Positions 11,262 to 22,089 of a DNA stretch of 64,000 nt are shown piece after piece; positions within the stretch are counted from its first letter, which is position 1, and each line of letters opens with the position of its first letter. This stretch comes from Athripsodes cinereus (lineage: Eukaryota; Arthropoda; Insecta; Trichoptera; Leptoceridae). The stretch covers positions 21,471,384-21,535,383 of the forward strand of contig OX388317.1 in NCBI GenBank assembly GCA_947579605.1, written 5' to 3'. The position numbers and the translations under genes were made by a program. A model generated the notes under the pieces. That model made no database searches, was not told the DNA's origin, and was given only the letters and a program-made list of their open reading frames with translations.

Positions 11262-11545
11262 ATTTTGACTCTTCTTCCTGGCACTGTCCCAACTTATTAC
11301 CGCTGAAGGCTGTTGGGGTCAGCTCTTCTCATTCTGAGGTTATAATATATCTTTCTGTTCGCTGTCATCTTCTTTCAAGCCATTTCTCCGCAGCGTTCCA
11401 TTACATTGTGTCATTCAGGTATTGTTTAGTCTCCCTCTTGATGGATGTCGAGGGAGTATTATTGACGTGACTTTGCTAACGATGTGTTACAGTGGTATCT
11501 GCCTTATGTGACCATGCCATCTTAGTTGCCTCTCTTCTTCGAAAT
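11262..11545 (-). pseudogene. Decayed RTE-type LINE, C-terminal end of the reverse transcriptase protein
   Basis: The minus strand, over several frames, gives EEERQLRWHGHIRQIP, then a PSRGRL stretch, and finally NLRMRRADPN. This order (basic RWxGHxxRxP motif, GR-rich stretch, RRADP near the end) is the usual tail of RTE-like LINE proteins. Stops and frame changes interrupt it, so the copy is dead. The clade call rests on motif recall. Nothing of the catalytic domain is present. Confidence 0.5.
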
Positions 11546-12287
11546 TCATATTTCGTCGTTAATATAACATTTGGTATGAATGTATTTAGTGGCAAATTGT
11601 AATGTAAAGTACAAATAAATTAAACAAATGTTAAATGACATTTTGATAAGGTATAATTTGTAATAATAATAACTAGACAATTTTTTTAGGATGCGCCGTT
11701 TTGTGGAAAAACCACCGCAAGTACCCATACAAGAATCATAACATCTCCTGAACAATAGGGTCTTTAACCCTGCCAAGAACACCTCCACACTCTCCAGAGT
11801 TCGCGAATCAACGAGAACACTGTTCATGTTACGTCAAGTATAAAGTTGGAAGAATGGTAATCCCTGCTTGTGAGAGAGGTTAGCATTGTTTTATTTATTT
11901 ATTTCCAAAATTTTACATTTTTAAATAACAGTAAAAATCATATTGGAATATAATGCCCCACTAGATCGAAATCTGTTCTGGGGCAATACTAAAATTTTTT
12001 TTACATTTTACAACACAATAACTATAAAATAATCAAAAGAATAATAAAACAAAATAACATAATAAGGAATTTAAAGTATAAAAAATAAGATAATTTAATA
12101 ATTAAGAATAAACAACACAAATTATAATATGACTACACATACTCGCTCATTACATTAAGGCTTTATTTTGTAATATGGATAAGATCATTCTCACACAACT
12201 CTCTGCCCCTGTCCATCAACCACCTCGTGAGTAATTTATTTAGGTTATTGTTATTTGGTAATAGTAAGTCAAGTATGAAGTTAGTTA

Positions 12288-13155
12288 CAGTGTGACCAGA
12301 TTTGGTAGTTTCCTACTTTTTTGGTAGTTTTTGAGGCATTGGCAAAAATGTTTAGTAGTTTTTTTTTCTTTGGTAGTTTTTGGAAGTTTTTTTTAGTAGT
12401 TTTTGTATTCAGTCGGTAATTGGTAGATAAATTATCGGGTACTTGGGAAAATACCCGATACTTACTGATTCAAAAATAATTGTCGGTACAAGTAACGAGT
12501 ACATTTTAGAAAAAGGTACTGCGTGAAAATATTGTTGAAGAAAACCGAGGAGTTTTTGAAATACTTCAAATTCCTATACCATTTTGAAAATTCGGCGACG
12601 GGGGGGGTAGAAATCTTCGTGAAAAGAAAAGTATCCGATATTGATCATCGTCGGTACAAATACCCGGTACATTTTAGAAAAAGGTACTGCTTGAAAATAT
12701 TGTTGAAGAAAACCGAGGAGTTTTTGAAATACTTCAAATTCCTATACCATTTTGAAAATTCGGCGACGGGGGGGGTAGAAATTTTCGTGAAAAGAAAAGT
12801 ATCCGATATTGATCATCGTCGGTACAAATACCCGGTACATTTTAGAAAAAGGTACTGCTTGAAAATATTGCTGAAGAAAACCGAGGAGTTTTTGAAATAC
12901 TTCAAATTCCTATACCATTTTGAAAATTCGGCGACGGGGGGGGTAGAAATTTTCGTGAAAAGAAAAGTATCCGATATTGATCATCGTCGGTACAAATACC
13001 CAGTACATTTTAGAAAAAGGTACTGCAAGAAAAAAAATTGTTTAAGAAAACCGAGGAGTTCTTGAAATACTTCAAATTCCTATACCATTTTAAGAATTTA
13101 GTAGTTTTTGACTTCGCCATTTAGTAGTTTTTGAAAATAAAATCTGGTCACACTG
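12288..13155. mobile_element. Non-autonomous hAT-like DNA transposon
   Basis: The element starts CAGTGTGACCAGATTT and ends with the exact inverse of these 16 bases. The target duplication GTTAGTTA flanks it exactly at 12280-12287 and 13156-13163. An 8-bp duplication with short inverted ends is typical of the hAT superfamily; P elements also duplicate 8 bases. Subterminal repeats of TAGTTTTTG lie near both ends in the same orientation. The interior is a 168-bp tandem array. There is no transposase; the 180-codon frame at 12523-13065 only reads through the repeats. It is inserted in the coding tail of an older LINE-like copy. Confidence 0.88.
12482..13092. repeat. 168-bp minisatellite, about 3.5 units
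   Basis: Units start at equivalent points near 12533, 12701, 12869 and 13039. The first two spacings are exactly 168 and the last is 170. The copies are nearly identical, with only a few substitutions. Because 168 is a multiple of three, a frame stays open through three units (56 residues each, with GAAAAIT-free core KKTEEFLKYFKFLYHF). This is an arithmetical consequence and not evidence of a protein. A diverged single unit in reverse orientation lies in the other hAT-like element at 32781-32915. Confidence 0.9.
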
Positions 13156-13761
13156 GTTAGTTAAGTCTAACATTTGAAACAGCAGTGATTGATACATTGT
13201 TTGTGAGTACCTACAGCTGTGTGTATATTATGTTATAACAATACCCTAACTAGATTGAATTGCCTCCAATAGAAATGCGGCTTTGCAAACATCCGATACA
13301 CAACTACGAAATGAAATTATTTGATTGAATGTCCAAACAAGTGGTGCTGAATCGAATCAAATCAAATCACTGAGGATTATTATTGTTATTATCATAAGGA
13401 CCAGATATATAATAATATGACCATTACTCTCGCGATACGACCTGTCGACAACGCAACGGGTCGGACAATGATAAGCTGTCGTTTATAATAATATTATTTG
13501 ATTCGCTATTAGGACACTAATGATGTATATAGCATTGGATTATGTTTTATACTTGTCAGATTACAGATGATGGATAAATCCTTATTAGACACTCTCGCTA
13601 TGTCAAAAGAAATATCTAATAAGTACTATTATGCTATACCCTAGTGAATAATTTAATAAATTAATTTAATGAATAATTTAGTGAATAATGTACATCTACT
13701 CGCAAAGTATGTATACTTGATAAATGAGCAAAATCAACATGGTCCTAACGCTGCATGATTA

Positions 13762-13925
13762 TTTTATTTATTTAAACATTTATTCCAGATAAGGGGGTGT
13801 GCAAACTTCTCAAATCCATATCATAATACATATTAGGTATAGGTATAGAATAGAATACAATACAAATAATTATAAAATATCAAAAACATATCGCAGTAAA
13901 AAGAAGACAAATGTACGAACAGTCA
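13762..13925 (-). mobile_element. LINE-type 3' end with AAAT tail
   Basis: The minus strand runs ATATGGATTTGAGAAGTTTG, then CACACCCCCTTATCTGGAAT, then AAATGTTTAAATAAATAAAA. This is the form of a LINE 3' untranslated end. No coding remnant was seen. Confidence 0.45.
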
Positions 13926-13955
13926 TAGTTTACAGTAATAATATGAGGTATACTA

Positions 13956-14126
13956 TTTTTTTTAGATAGGTATATCTGGGTTTTGTTATAAACCCAAATA
14001 CAACCTTATACACCTTTCACAGTAAGCTAAAAGCTTGTGTCGTGAAAGGGGAGTTTGTCGGCACCTGGTATCGAAACACGAACCCCTTGTTCACGAGGCC
14101 GAGACTCTACCTCCAGGCTACCGACG
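13956..14126 (-). mobile_element. tRNA-derived SINE (family C)
   Basis: The same layout as 9071-9245, with more substitutions. The A box region GTAGCCTGGAGG is intact. The B box reads GTGTTTCGATACC, damaged relative to GGTTCGATCCC. The T run at 13956-13963 corresponds to the A tail. Confidence 0.85.
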
Positions 14127-15279
14127 AACTCGAATCCATTCTAAACGTCTAAGTTTATTTATTGGCACAGAGAAAACAGCTTTCATGATCATTACATACA
14201 AATAATCCACTAACTATACAAAACGACAAATCTTGCTGAAATCATAACAGCTGTAAGGCAATGCGTCCTCATAATTTATGTATATATATGATTACTGCGA
14301 GAAAAACCATGGTGGTATAGATAGAAAGACATCGATGATAAATAAAAATTACACAATTTGATCGTACCAAAAAATAATAATTATAATGACACCTATTGAT
14401 ATCTGATTTGTGCTTCTTCTTTGAATAAATGAAAATAAAATAATAAATTAATAAGTTGACTCATTTTGTTTATATTGGATAGAATTTGACTTCAGTGAAA
14501 ATAGATCAAGTTGTCGACGGAATATAAACAACAGAAGTATTTGCCATTATAATTGCGAAATGATACAATATAAATATAGAAGATTTCCAATATTTACTGT
14601 CGGACGTTGAAAATTTGAAAACTGAAACGATAAATATGAAGTTCACAATATACCTACAACGTGTAAGTGGGTAAATAATAATATTACATGATTTCTATCT
14701 TTCCCAAGCCCACACATTCCATCGGAGGAGGCGGAATGTTTGATTTTAGGAGTCACGACAGAAGTGTGACAAGTAACAGAAGTTGTACAAGCGACCGCGG
14801 TGTGTGTGTGTGTGTATGTGTGAGGGTGTGTGTATGTGTGTTTGTAATGTGTATGTATGTGATGTAACCATCCACCAACCACCAACACCCGTTCTCATAA
14901 AAAATAATTCATAATATAATATAGATCTGGCTTACTATAGTCGTGTTATGAAAACAGAATAACCAAATCATTACTCATTAAAATATCTGTTTTATTATTT
15001 TTTATATATAAAATAATGAATCTTAGTTAGTAACAAATCCAAATACACCCAGCAAGTAACATATACATACCTGCTGTGAATGTAGAACAGTTCACCTATT
15101 AATAATATTATATTGCAAAATCTAATTTTGAAGAAAGTTTTCACACTAAAATTTTTGTTCCATAACATCATTTGTAATTTTTTTTTCAAATTGCGGAAGT
15201 TGTTCTACGGTTTAAATGAAATTCTAGAATATTTAAACCATATTAGATAAAATCGTAGCAACATTACGAGTAACATGTT
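14127..15279. other. Non-coding stretch with a GT-rich microsatellite
   Basis: A GT-rich microsatellite spans about 14800-14850, and the 81-codon minus frame across it is low complexity. The remainder is A+T-rich without recognised genes. Confidence 0.5.
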
Positions 15280-15420
15280 ATTTATTTATATTTATTTATT
15301 TATTTAAAAGAAACCCTCAAACAGCAGGCAGAATCTGCTGGTTTCAGAAGGCCATTATGTTACAAATTACATTAAATATAAGAACACACTACAAGCAGAA
15401 TACAACCAATAATAATTTAA
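15280..15420 (-). mobile_element. LINE-type 3' end with AAAT tail
   Basis: The minus strand includes GGCCTTCTGAAACCAGCAGA, TTCTGCCTGCTGTTTGAGGG and a TTTAAATAAATAAATA tail. The G+C-richer block ending in the simple tail marks a retroposed LINE end. Confidence 0.5.
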
Positions 15421-15919
15421 GTCTATCATTACATCACACTATAACTATATTGTATATATTCACTTCACCATCATATATATTATATAAACTTAAATCAGAT
15501 GCAAGAGTTGGAATAGAACTTATCCCTTGATTGTAAGTATGTGCGGGTGTATAATGTAAATATCTACTAGAAACAGACTATCAACGAATGTTGAAAAATG
15601 ATTTAATGCTTATATTCTGATTAAAACGTAATAATATCATCTACATACTTACTTCGCATTATGTATCATTATAAATATTATAGTATACTGTGTGTATGTG
15701 GAACGATACGCGACTGGGTCTGGTGAACGATTTCAATTCCAAGGGCTGGCAAAGCACGTTGAAGTTATACTATAGTAGAATTATCCAATTCTCAGAATTA
15801 ATTACAAGATACATAGTGGAATAGTAAATCAAAAGTCTCGATACATAATTCAATAAAAGTGCCTGGTAAATAATAAAAAATTGTAAACATGTCATATTCG
15901 ACTTTAGAATTAAATACAT

Positions 15920-16040
15920 TATTCAATTCGGCAATAAGATTTGCCACATCCCGGGTGTCTTAATACGGACACGGAGTGGACGACTTACTTGTTCATTGAC
16001 TACCTAGCTTGTGAGAGATATTGTAATGATATAGAAAGAT
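15920..16040 (+). mobile_element. Family A interspersed repeat, diverged
   Basis: Contains TTCGGCAATAAGATTTGCCA, GGACACGGAGTGGACGACTT and a 3' end in CTTGTGAGAGATATTGTAATGA. Part of the central block is missing. Confidence 0.6.
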
Positions 16041-17999
16041 AAAATGAATAAGATAGAAAGCTGTATTTTGTGTGAACCAATAATAATAATATGTTGAATA
16101 TTCTATTATCTAAGTTGAAGTACGACACCATTTATTTTTTATATTTTGTTGAAATAAACTTTTCTTCTATATTTTTCTGTGCAATTACATAAAATTTCTA
16201 TAATAATATATTCATTTAAGGCATTCCACCTGGTACGAAAGTAACATCTATAATAAAACTTATGAAAAGATATCCATCATTTACTTATCTCAACATTTAT
16301 GTAAGAATGTCGTTACAATAGTGAGAAGATAACAATATATTGTAAATGTCAAAGAGCATTATTACTTGCTTTCTATTACAAATCTTCTTCAATTGGCTAT
16401 GAAGATGTCCATACACATAGTGTAATAATAATAATAACATATTATAGAGTCATTATTGTAGCAAGCAGCCCTACATGCACACGAAAATCAACACAACACA
16501 ACATTGATATATCTGGCGCCACATTGCGGTGACAATACTGACAATGTCGTCAAATTGGATTGAGATAAAATACACATACACATACTGTTTATCTATCTAT
16601 CTATGTACTTACAATTATTAACCGACATGTAGTCAGTGGTGAGATAGCACTGACGCTGAATAGAAAATTATTAAACGACTACCTCTCAGACTACAGCTTC
16701 AGAATAGATGATAGGAGGAAAACGAGATTTCAAAGTGTCCATTTTTAATCGGGTTTAGAAATAATAAATGAAGTATTGTAATAAATCATAACATCATTTC
16801 ATCTTGGAAGATAATAACACTCCGCACAAGAAACAAATGACTTGCAAATTCTAATATTTAAGCATTTCGATGTATATTGTGCAAGTATCGTGTAACTATG
16901 TAAATTTTTTATTCAGATATTGGCGATGCACCCAAATCTGGATGATTTCCGCCTATTGCAAGCAAAAGAATGGTTAAACAACAAAATAATGATATGTCCC
17001 AATTTTGTATTATAAATTTAAAAACAAAATGACCGATACTTGAGATTTTTTTGAATGGTGCTCTTTTTCGTTCCCCAAATCAAGCTTAGGGAGTATTGTA
17101 CGTCATACGTAGAATAGACAGATCGGGTATTTATAAAATGTTTAGCATTCACTAGATATGTAACCGAGAATCAATAGACATTTGTTACGATCTTTGTGAA
17201 CCAAACCTAATATGTACCTATAATAAGTACCTTTCTAACAGAAAAAAGAAACAGTTAAGAAACAAAAATTACATCCTTGCATTGCTTCCTTAAGAAAAAT
17301 CTCCAATCGTTTTTAGAACCCACAGTTAATAAAAACACATAATTCATAACCGTAATCCAATTTTTACACATCTTCTTGCCAGTTTTTACGAACATAAATT
17401 CGTCATTTATACTACCGGGCCGTAATCTTAACGTTATTGTTTCCAAATAGCCCATAATGTTATTCAATAAGGTGATCGTGGCCAGGAATGCAGGTGCATT
17501 GTATATAATTTATACAATGTATGCATGTCCATTACTGCAGCATTGTTTACATACTTGGGGTTATTTATTCGGCCAACTCCCCTGGCAAACAGCCTTTCAC
17601 GATCTCTTACTACATACTTACTATAAATTTATGGGTCGTAAATCAAACAGCGAGGAGTTGGTGCTGTGCTCTTTTATCAGTCACCTACCGCCAAACTGAA
17701 CCACGACGATACGTCCGTCCGCAATTTGGTATTCAAATCACAACATTATTATTTAAGAAACGCCGAACTTAATTTTACAAAACATCATAATTATCATTTT
17801 AAGAAGTAAACAAGTCTAAATATTGAATACTATCGCTATTCAATATTATAATATTAGTATAATAATAAAAACTTAATTGTGATATTTTTATAAGTCAAAC
17901 TTCTTAGAATAATGGCATAAAAATTCAAATGATACAATTTTCGCATCTTCAAGTAAATCCTTAACTGCATATAATGAACGATATTATTTTATATCTATA
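16041..17999. other. A+T-rich non-coding stretch
   Basis: Short TATC repeats occur near 16590. A somewhat G+C-richer unique segment at about 17440-17740 carries two overlapping frames of 80 and 83 codons without domain or splice support. Confidence 0.4.
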
Positions 18000-18200
18000 T
18001 TTATTTTTTATATTATTTTTATTTATTTATAGCCAGTTACACACTTCAGACAACACACAAAAATAAATACAAAAAAAATATCAACAATATTACAAGAAAA
18101 CAATGCGTTGCCCAATTTAAAAGTGTATAAAAAATTATTAATTGGTATTATTCAATAGCCCATAAGGTTGTCATACAATATAAAATAAAAAAATAAAATA
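18000..18200 (-). mobile_element. Possible LINE-type 3' end with AAAT tail
   Basis: The minus strand has a unique block including GTGTGTAACTGGCTAT followed by AAATAAATAAAAAT. It has the layout of the other LINE tails in the window, but no second copy was found. Confidence 0.35.
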
Positions 18201-18306
18201 AAAATAGGTTATAAGAGATAAAAATAAATTGTGAAAATATATCGGTATGAAATAATAGAAGTTGAACAGATTAAAGATGAGTAAGGAATTTTTACTTGAG
18301 ATTAAG

Positions 18307-18347
18307 TTCATTACAAGCAGCTGGCCTGCTGGTATAGTATCAGTATC
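18307..18347 (+). mobile_element. Family A interspersed repeat, short fragment
   Basis: CATTACAAGCAGCTGGCCTG followed by CTGGTATAGTATCAG joins the central block directly to the 3' tail. The family's CCCCAC...GCCGTGATG part is deleted. Confidence 0.45.
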
Positions 18348-18940
18348 TTTATCTTATTCTCCATGTACCTACGCTTTATCAATTGTTCGTATTTTAATTA
18401 AGCAACTGTATGTGTAAATGAATGACCACTTAACTCATCGTAGGTTATAATTTAGAATACACACAAAAATGCCCAAAAACATGAATTTAGTGGCATTCAA
18501 CTACGCAATGCATTTTAATAAAGTGTACAAAATATTCATTGTTAGTTAATTATTCATTATAGTCTATGAGACAGGGACTGATGGATGGCACAATGCACAC
18601 ACGGTGATTGATGGACAATTGGACATAAACGTGTTCTCGAGGACATTATAGATAAATTATTATTAAACTCTAGACACGACCTTCCATACGAGCGACTTGT
18701 CTCGCCATGGCACCAACTACTACCCATTACCGACACAGTATCATTGCAACTACATGTATCTACATATTATTATTATTATATTGGATAAACTTTGCTATTT
18801 TACTAGCATTAACTATGCAGCGCCACGTTCTGAATACAAAACCCATTTTAACGACCTCTTGTCTGGTAGTTACCAAGATAGAAATCCTGAATAGGATAAA
18901 TAGATAAATAAATATTACTTAAAATATGCAACTAACATAC

Positions 18941-19174
18941 TTTATAATTGACGTAATACAAATGAACTGGTGTGGTAAGTTCACAAATCATATATTTAAT
19001 AAATTCATATTTATGGTTTCCAATATCACTCCTAAGACTCCCTTCAATTTCAAGATATTTCATAATTCGAGAAACTTTTACATATTCGCTCTTGAAAGCA
19101 AAACTTCTGTTCTCACGGGCAAGTTTCAGTAGACAGGCCAAAACCGCTTCGTGGGAATATTTTATACTACACAT
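18941..19174 (-). CDS. Candidate coding exon, unknown protein
   Basis: A minus-strand frame of 78 codons opens with ATG at 19174 and reaches an AAA|GTATGT donor-like site at 18941. If the site is not used, a stop follows two codons later. The sequence looks protein-like (KYSHEAVLACLLKLAREN, then KVSRIMKYLEIEGSLRSDIG), with mixed codon choice and no low complexity. No family was recognised. Upstream there is a TAG that could serve as an acceptor, but its pyrimidine tract is poor. It may be a first exon, an exon of a longer minus-strand gene, or a fragment of a mobile element. Confidence 0.3.
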
Positions 19175-19219
19175 CCGTTTTCAGTATTATTCCTCTCACG
19201 AGGATACATAGAATGTCTC

Positions 19220-20064
19220 GATTAAAAAGTAATAACGCGGGATATTGAAGGTGAATATAGTAGACATTGCGAAGTTGAGTAGCACGGGTAGGTAGTCAAA
19301 TCAAAAGTATTTTTATCGCTTATGGTAAGCGCTGGGGAGAACTAGTTTGGCGAGGACAGGATGGGACAGATAGACAGACAATATCGCCGCTGTGGACTGG
19401 AATTAATAATCATTATTATATTGTATGATATTATTATTAACTACATTCGGTAACTATCTACTCATAGAAGAAGAGCAGAGAAGGCTAAACGATATCGCCA
19501 ATGCAGTATATAAAATAATCTAGTATGTACGTACAGCACATACATACAATGAGCGCAGTAACCAAGTATGCAGAAAGCTCCAAACTTGCAAGAATCAATA
19601 AATATTTCGACACCTTATGCTAAATTAGGTATGCTACACTACGGAAGCTAACACTTGTAAATATATGAAAGATTACAGCAAATCAAAGGCAGACATATAT
19701 TATGTAGATATCGACTTGAGAGAAATCAAATAATCCGAAATAAAAAAAAGCTTGAAGATATTATTGACAGAATCTTCAAGCCAAAGTGGCAATAGGTCTT
19801 TTATACATATTAAGAAGACAGGGCGGCGTAATGAAGACTATAGGAGACAAGATAAATATAAAAATACCCCAAAGAGATGGGTGGATGTTTTGTTTAAAAT
19901 TTAAACGTTTTGAACAGACCTATATCCAGCATTGGAGCGACGAGGGCTAATACTCGTAAGTAGTCGAGTGTGCTAAATTAAATAATTCATGGCTACTTTT
20001 TGCAATCACTTCAGTAATCTAACAAAAAATATTAGAAAGATGGGCATATAATATAACATTATTC
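19220..20064. other. A+T-rich non-coding stretch
   Basis: No gene or repeat copy was recognised. Confidence 0.4.
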
Positions 20065-20180
20065 TATCTATCTATCTATACCCTCACGCCGTGTCCCAGG
20101 AGGGGTAGGCAGAGAGAACGGAACACCATATAGATCTATCCTTACAAACTTCTTTCGCTTCCTCCACATGCATCCATCCA
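20065..20180 (-). mobile_element. Family B interspersed repeat
   Basis: On the minus strand it runs GGAGGAAGCGAAAGAAGTTT, GGATAGATCTATATGG, TTCCGTTCTCTCTGCCTACC, and a 3' end GGGACACGGCGTGAGGGTAT running into TAGATAGATA. It matches 42555-42690 closely. Its last 40 bases resemble the end of family A. Confidence 0.75.
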
Positions 20181-22005
20181 TGTTGATATAACATTATTAA
20201 TGTAGTAAATACTAGGTATGTATATATATACTATGTGATTGAGTGAATTTGCGGATAATGCTGGACAACTGCACTGCTATCGCGAATTCACTATAGTTAT
20301 AATTATATATGTGTACATAGTTACCTATAGTAAATAAAATAATAGATTCCCACATCTAATATATAAACGATTAATCATAATAATATTATGTACCTGCGAT
20401 AGATAAATTATTGCTTGGATCGATTACAATGATCATACGACAATTATTAATCAAGACAGTTAAATCTTAAACCCAAGATAACTGTATTATATAGCTTTGT
20501 GATACAATAAAATATTACATGTAATAATAACCTCAAGACTATAGAGGATCATAAAATCAATATGAAAAATTGATTCTATACCGCGGAAAGCGGTGAATAC
20601 AAATACAAAATAGCTATTGATTGTAAAATTCAAAGAGCAAAAATAATAATTATTAACTACTTGCTTTTAGTAAATTTAGATTCTGCGATACAGGATATGT
20701 GAAATTTAGTAATAAGGCAATACATCCAACAGGAAAATCTTTACAAATCAAAAACACGGATTTCATTCAAAAAACAAATGGAAAATTATTAGTAATGTAT
20801 TTTGATTGACTGAAGTATGATAATGTGATATAATTCTGCAAACTGTGGATGTTCTCGAGAAAAATAGAAACGAATAGTTCTTTATGAATGTGTTTAAATG
20901 AAAAAGAATTGTTAAAAAGTAGTTGTTAACTTTTTCGACGGAGGTTTGCAATGTTTCAATCGAGGTTGTACATCGCTATATTATATTTATTATTATTTAA
21001 GACACAAATATTTATAGCGTCTGCAAGGTGATTTATATCAGATTCGTAGGAGATTCTCAAAGGAAACATTTCACTTTTTAGATAAAATAAACTAGAAAAA
21101 AAGAGTCTAACTAGATTCATATTGTAACTGTAACTCCAAAACCAAATGGATAGTATAGAGTAAATAATGTTGCTCTTTGATGTCTACAATGTTTTCAAAT
21201 CAGATACAGCATGCCCTCAATGACAAATAGTAAGAAAATAATATGTCTACGATATTAGGTATAAATTACTTGAAAATACAAGGAGCAGTTTTGTTATTTA
21301 ACGATCAATTAACATACATAAAGATACGAAAATCTTGAGCTAAATAAACAAATAAATTATAAAATATTGTTTTGTTATTATTATGTTAGCTTATCAATTC
21401 CTGAAAGTAATTAAAATTTTACGATCGCTGCAATATTGCAAACCTACCTAACCAACTTAGTGAATATTAATAATATTATTATCTATATAAGCATAATATA
21501 ATAAGACTATGACATAAATGTCCTTATATAATACTCGGAAGTCAACAATACATACTAATTAGGTGACATTGTATTTTATTACGTAAGAAAGTGAATAACG
21601 TATTTGGCTAGCCCTGAATGTAGGGAATGTAAAATGATGCATACAAAAAAGGTACCGACCTGTATCGTTACTGATTTTGTATTTTTCTAATCTGTAGACA
21701 ATTTTTTGGTAATCTAATATCGATGGCGGAAGAATAGACACGGAAGATTTTCAAACACTGAAAATTTGAAAACGTCTCAGGGAAAATACTAGAACGGATT
21801 AGCGTTGAAAGAGGTCAATTTATTTTGATATAAAATCACTCTAAATGGCATTAAAAATAATAAAATTATAGCGAAGTTTTTATTTTAATAACAAAGTTAT
21901 ATTGTAGTTTTTACGATATCAAGACGATTCGTGGACAATTTTAGAAGACGTTCTATTACATACTGATCCACAAACATCTTCAGAATTTATAAAATAAGTG
22001 AATAG
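20181..22005. other. A+T-rich stretch, probably intron
   Basis: No gene-like frame was seen. If the exon at 22012-22089 is real, this is its downstream intron. Confidence 0.45.
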
Positions 22006-22011
22006 ACTCAC

Positions 22012-22089
22012 CTTCACCATCGGTAGTCAAAGACTCAGGAGGTTCCCGTTCGTGATCAGTTCTTCTGGAGTCTTCACACGGTGCTCGAT
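22012..22089 (-). CDS. Internal coding exon of an unidentified minus-strand gene
   Basis: The acceptor is a long pyrimidine tract (CTTATATTTTTTTCC, then TTTGTTTTAG) directly before the exon. The donor is G|GTGAGT directly after it. The exon is 78 bases, and only one reading frame is open: phase 1 in, phase 1 out. Two bases complete a split codon, then 25 codons follow, beginning RAPCEDSRRTDH and ending ESLTTDGE. It is clearly G+C-richer than its surroundings. The peptide is charged and acidic, as in a flexible linker or cytoplasmic tail. No domain was recognised. Because it is symmetric it could be skipped without a frame change. The exon call is well supported by its signals; its gene is unknown. 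Confidence 0.65.

Larger units (their letters stand above)
11886..13230 (-). pseudogene. LINE-like 3' end split by a hAT-like insertion
   Basis: Minus-strand reading. A coding end runs from about 13230 to 13164, is interrupted by the DNA element at 12288-13155, and resumes at 12279 to the stop codon at 12163-12165. The frame continues across the insertion once one copy of the 8-bp duplication is discounted. The segment after the insertion ends RWLMDRGRELCENDLIHITK. A 3' untranslated region of about 280 bases follows and closes with an AAAT-type tail at 11886-11895. The tail suggests a LINE, but no catalytic domain remains, so the parent is uncertain. Confidence 0.5.

Noticed and set aside
12523..13065. 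180-codon plus-strand frame with three 56-residue repeats
   Set aside because: It arises because the 168-bp minisatellite unit is divisible by three; it lies inside a non-autonomous transposon and shows no conserved domain.
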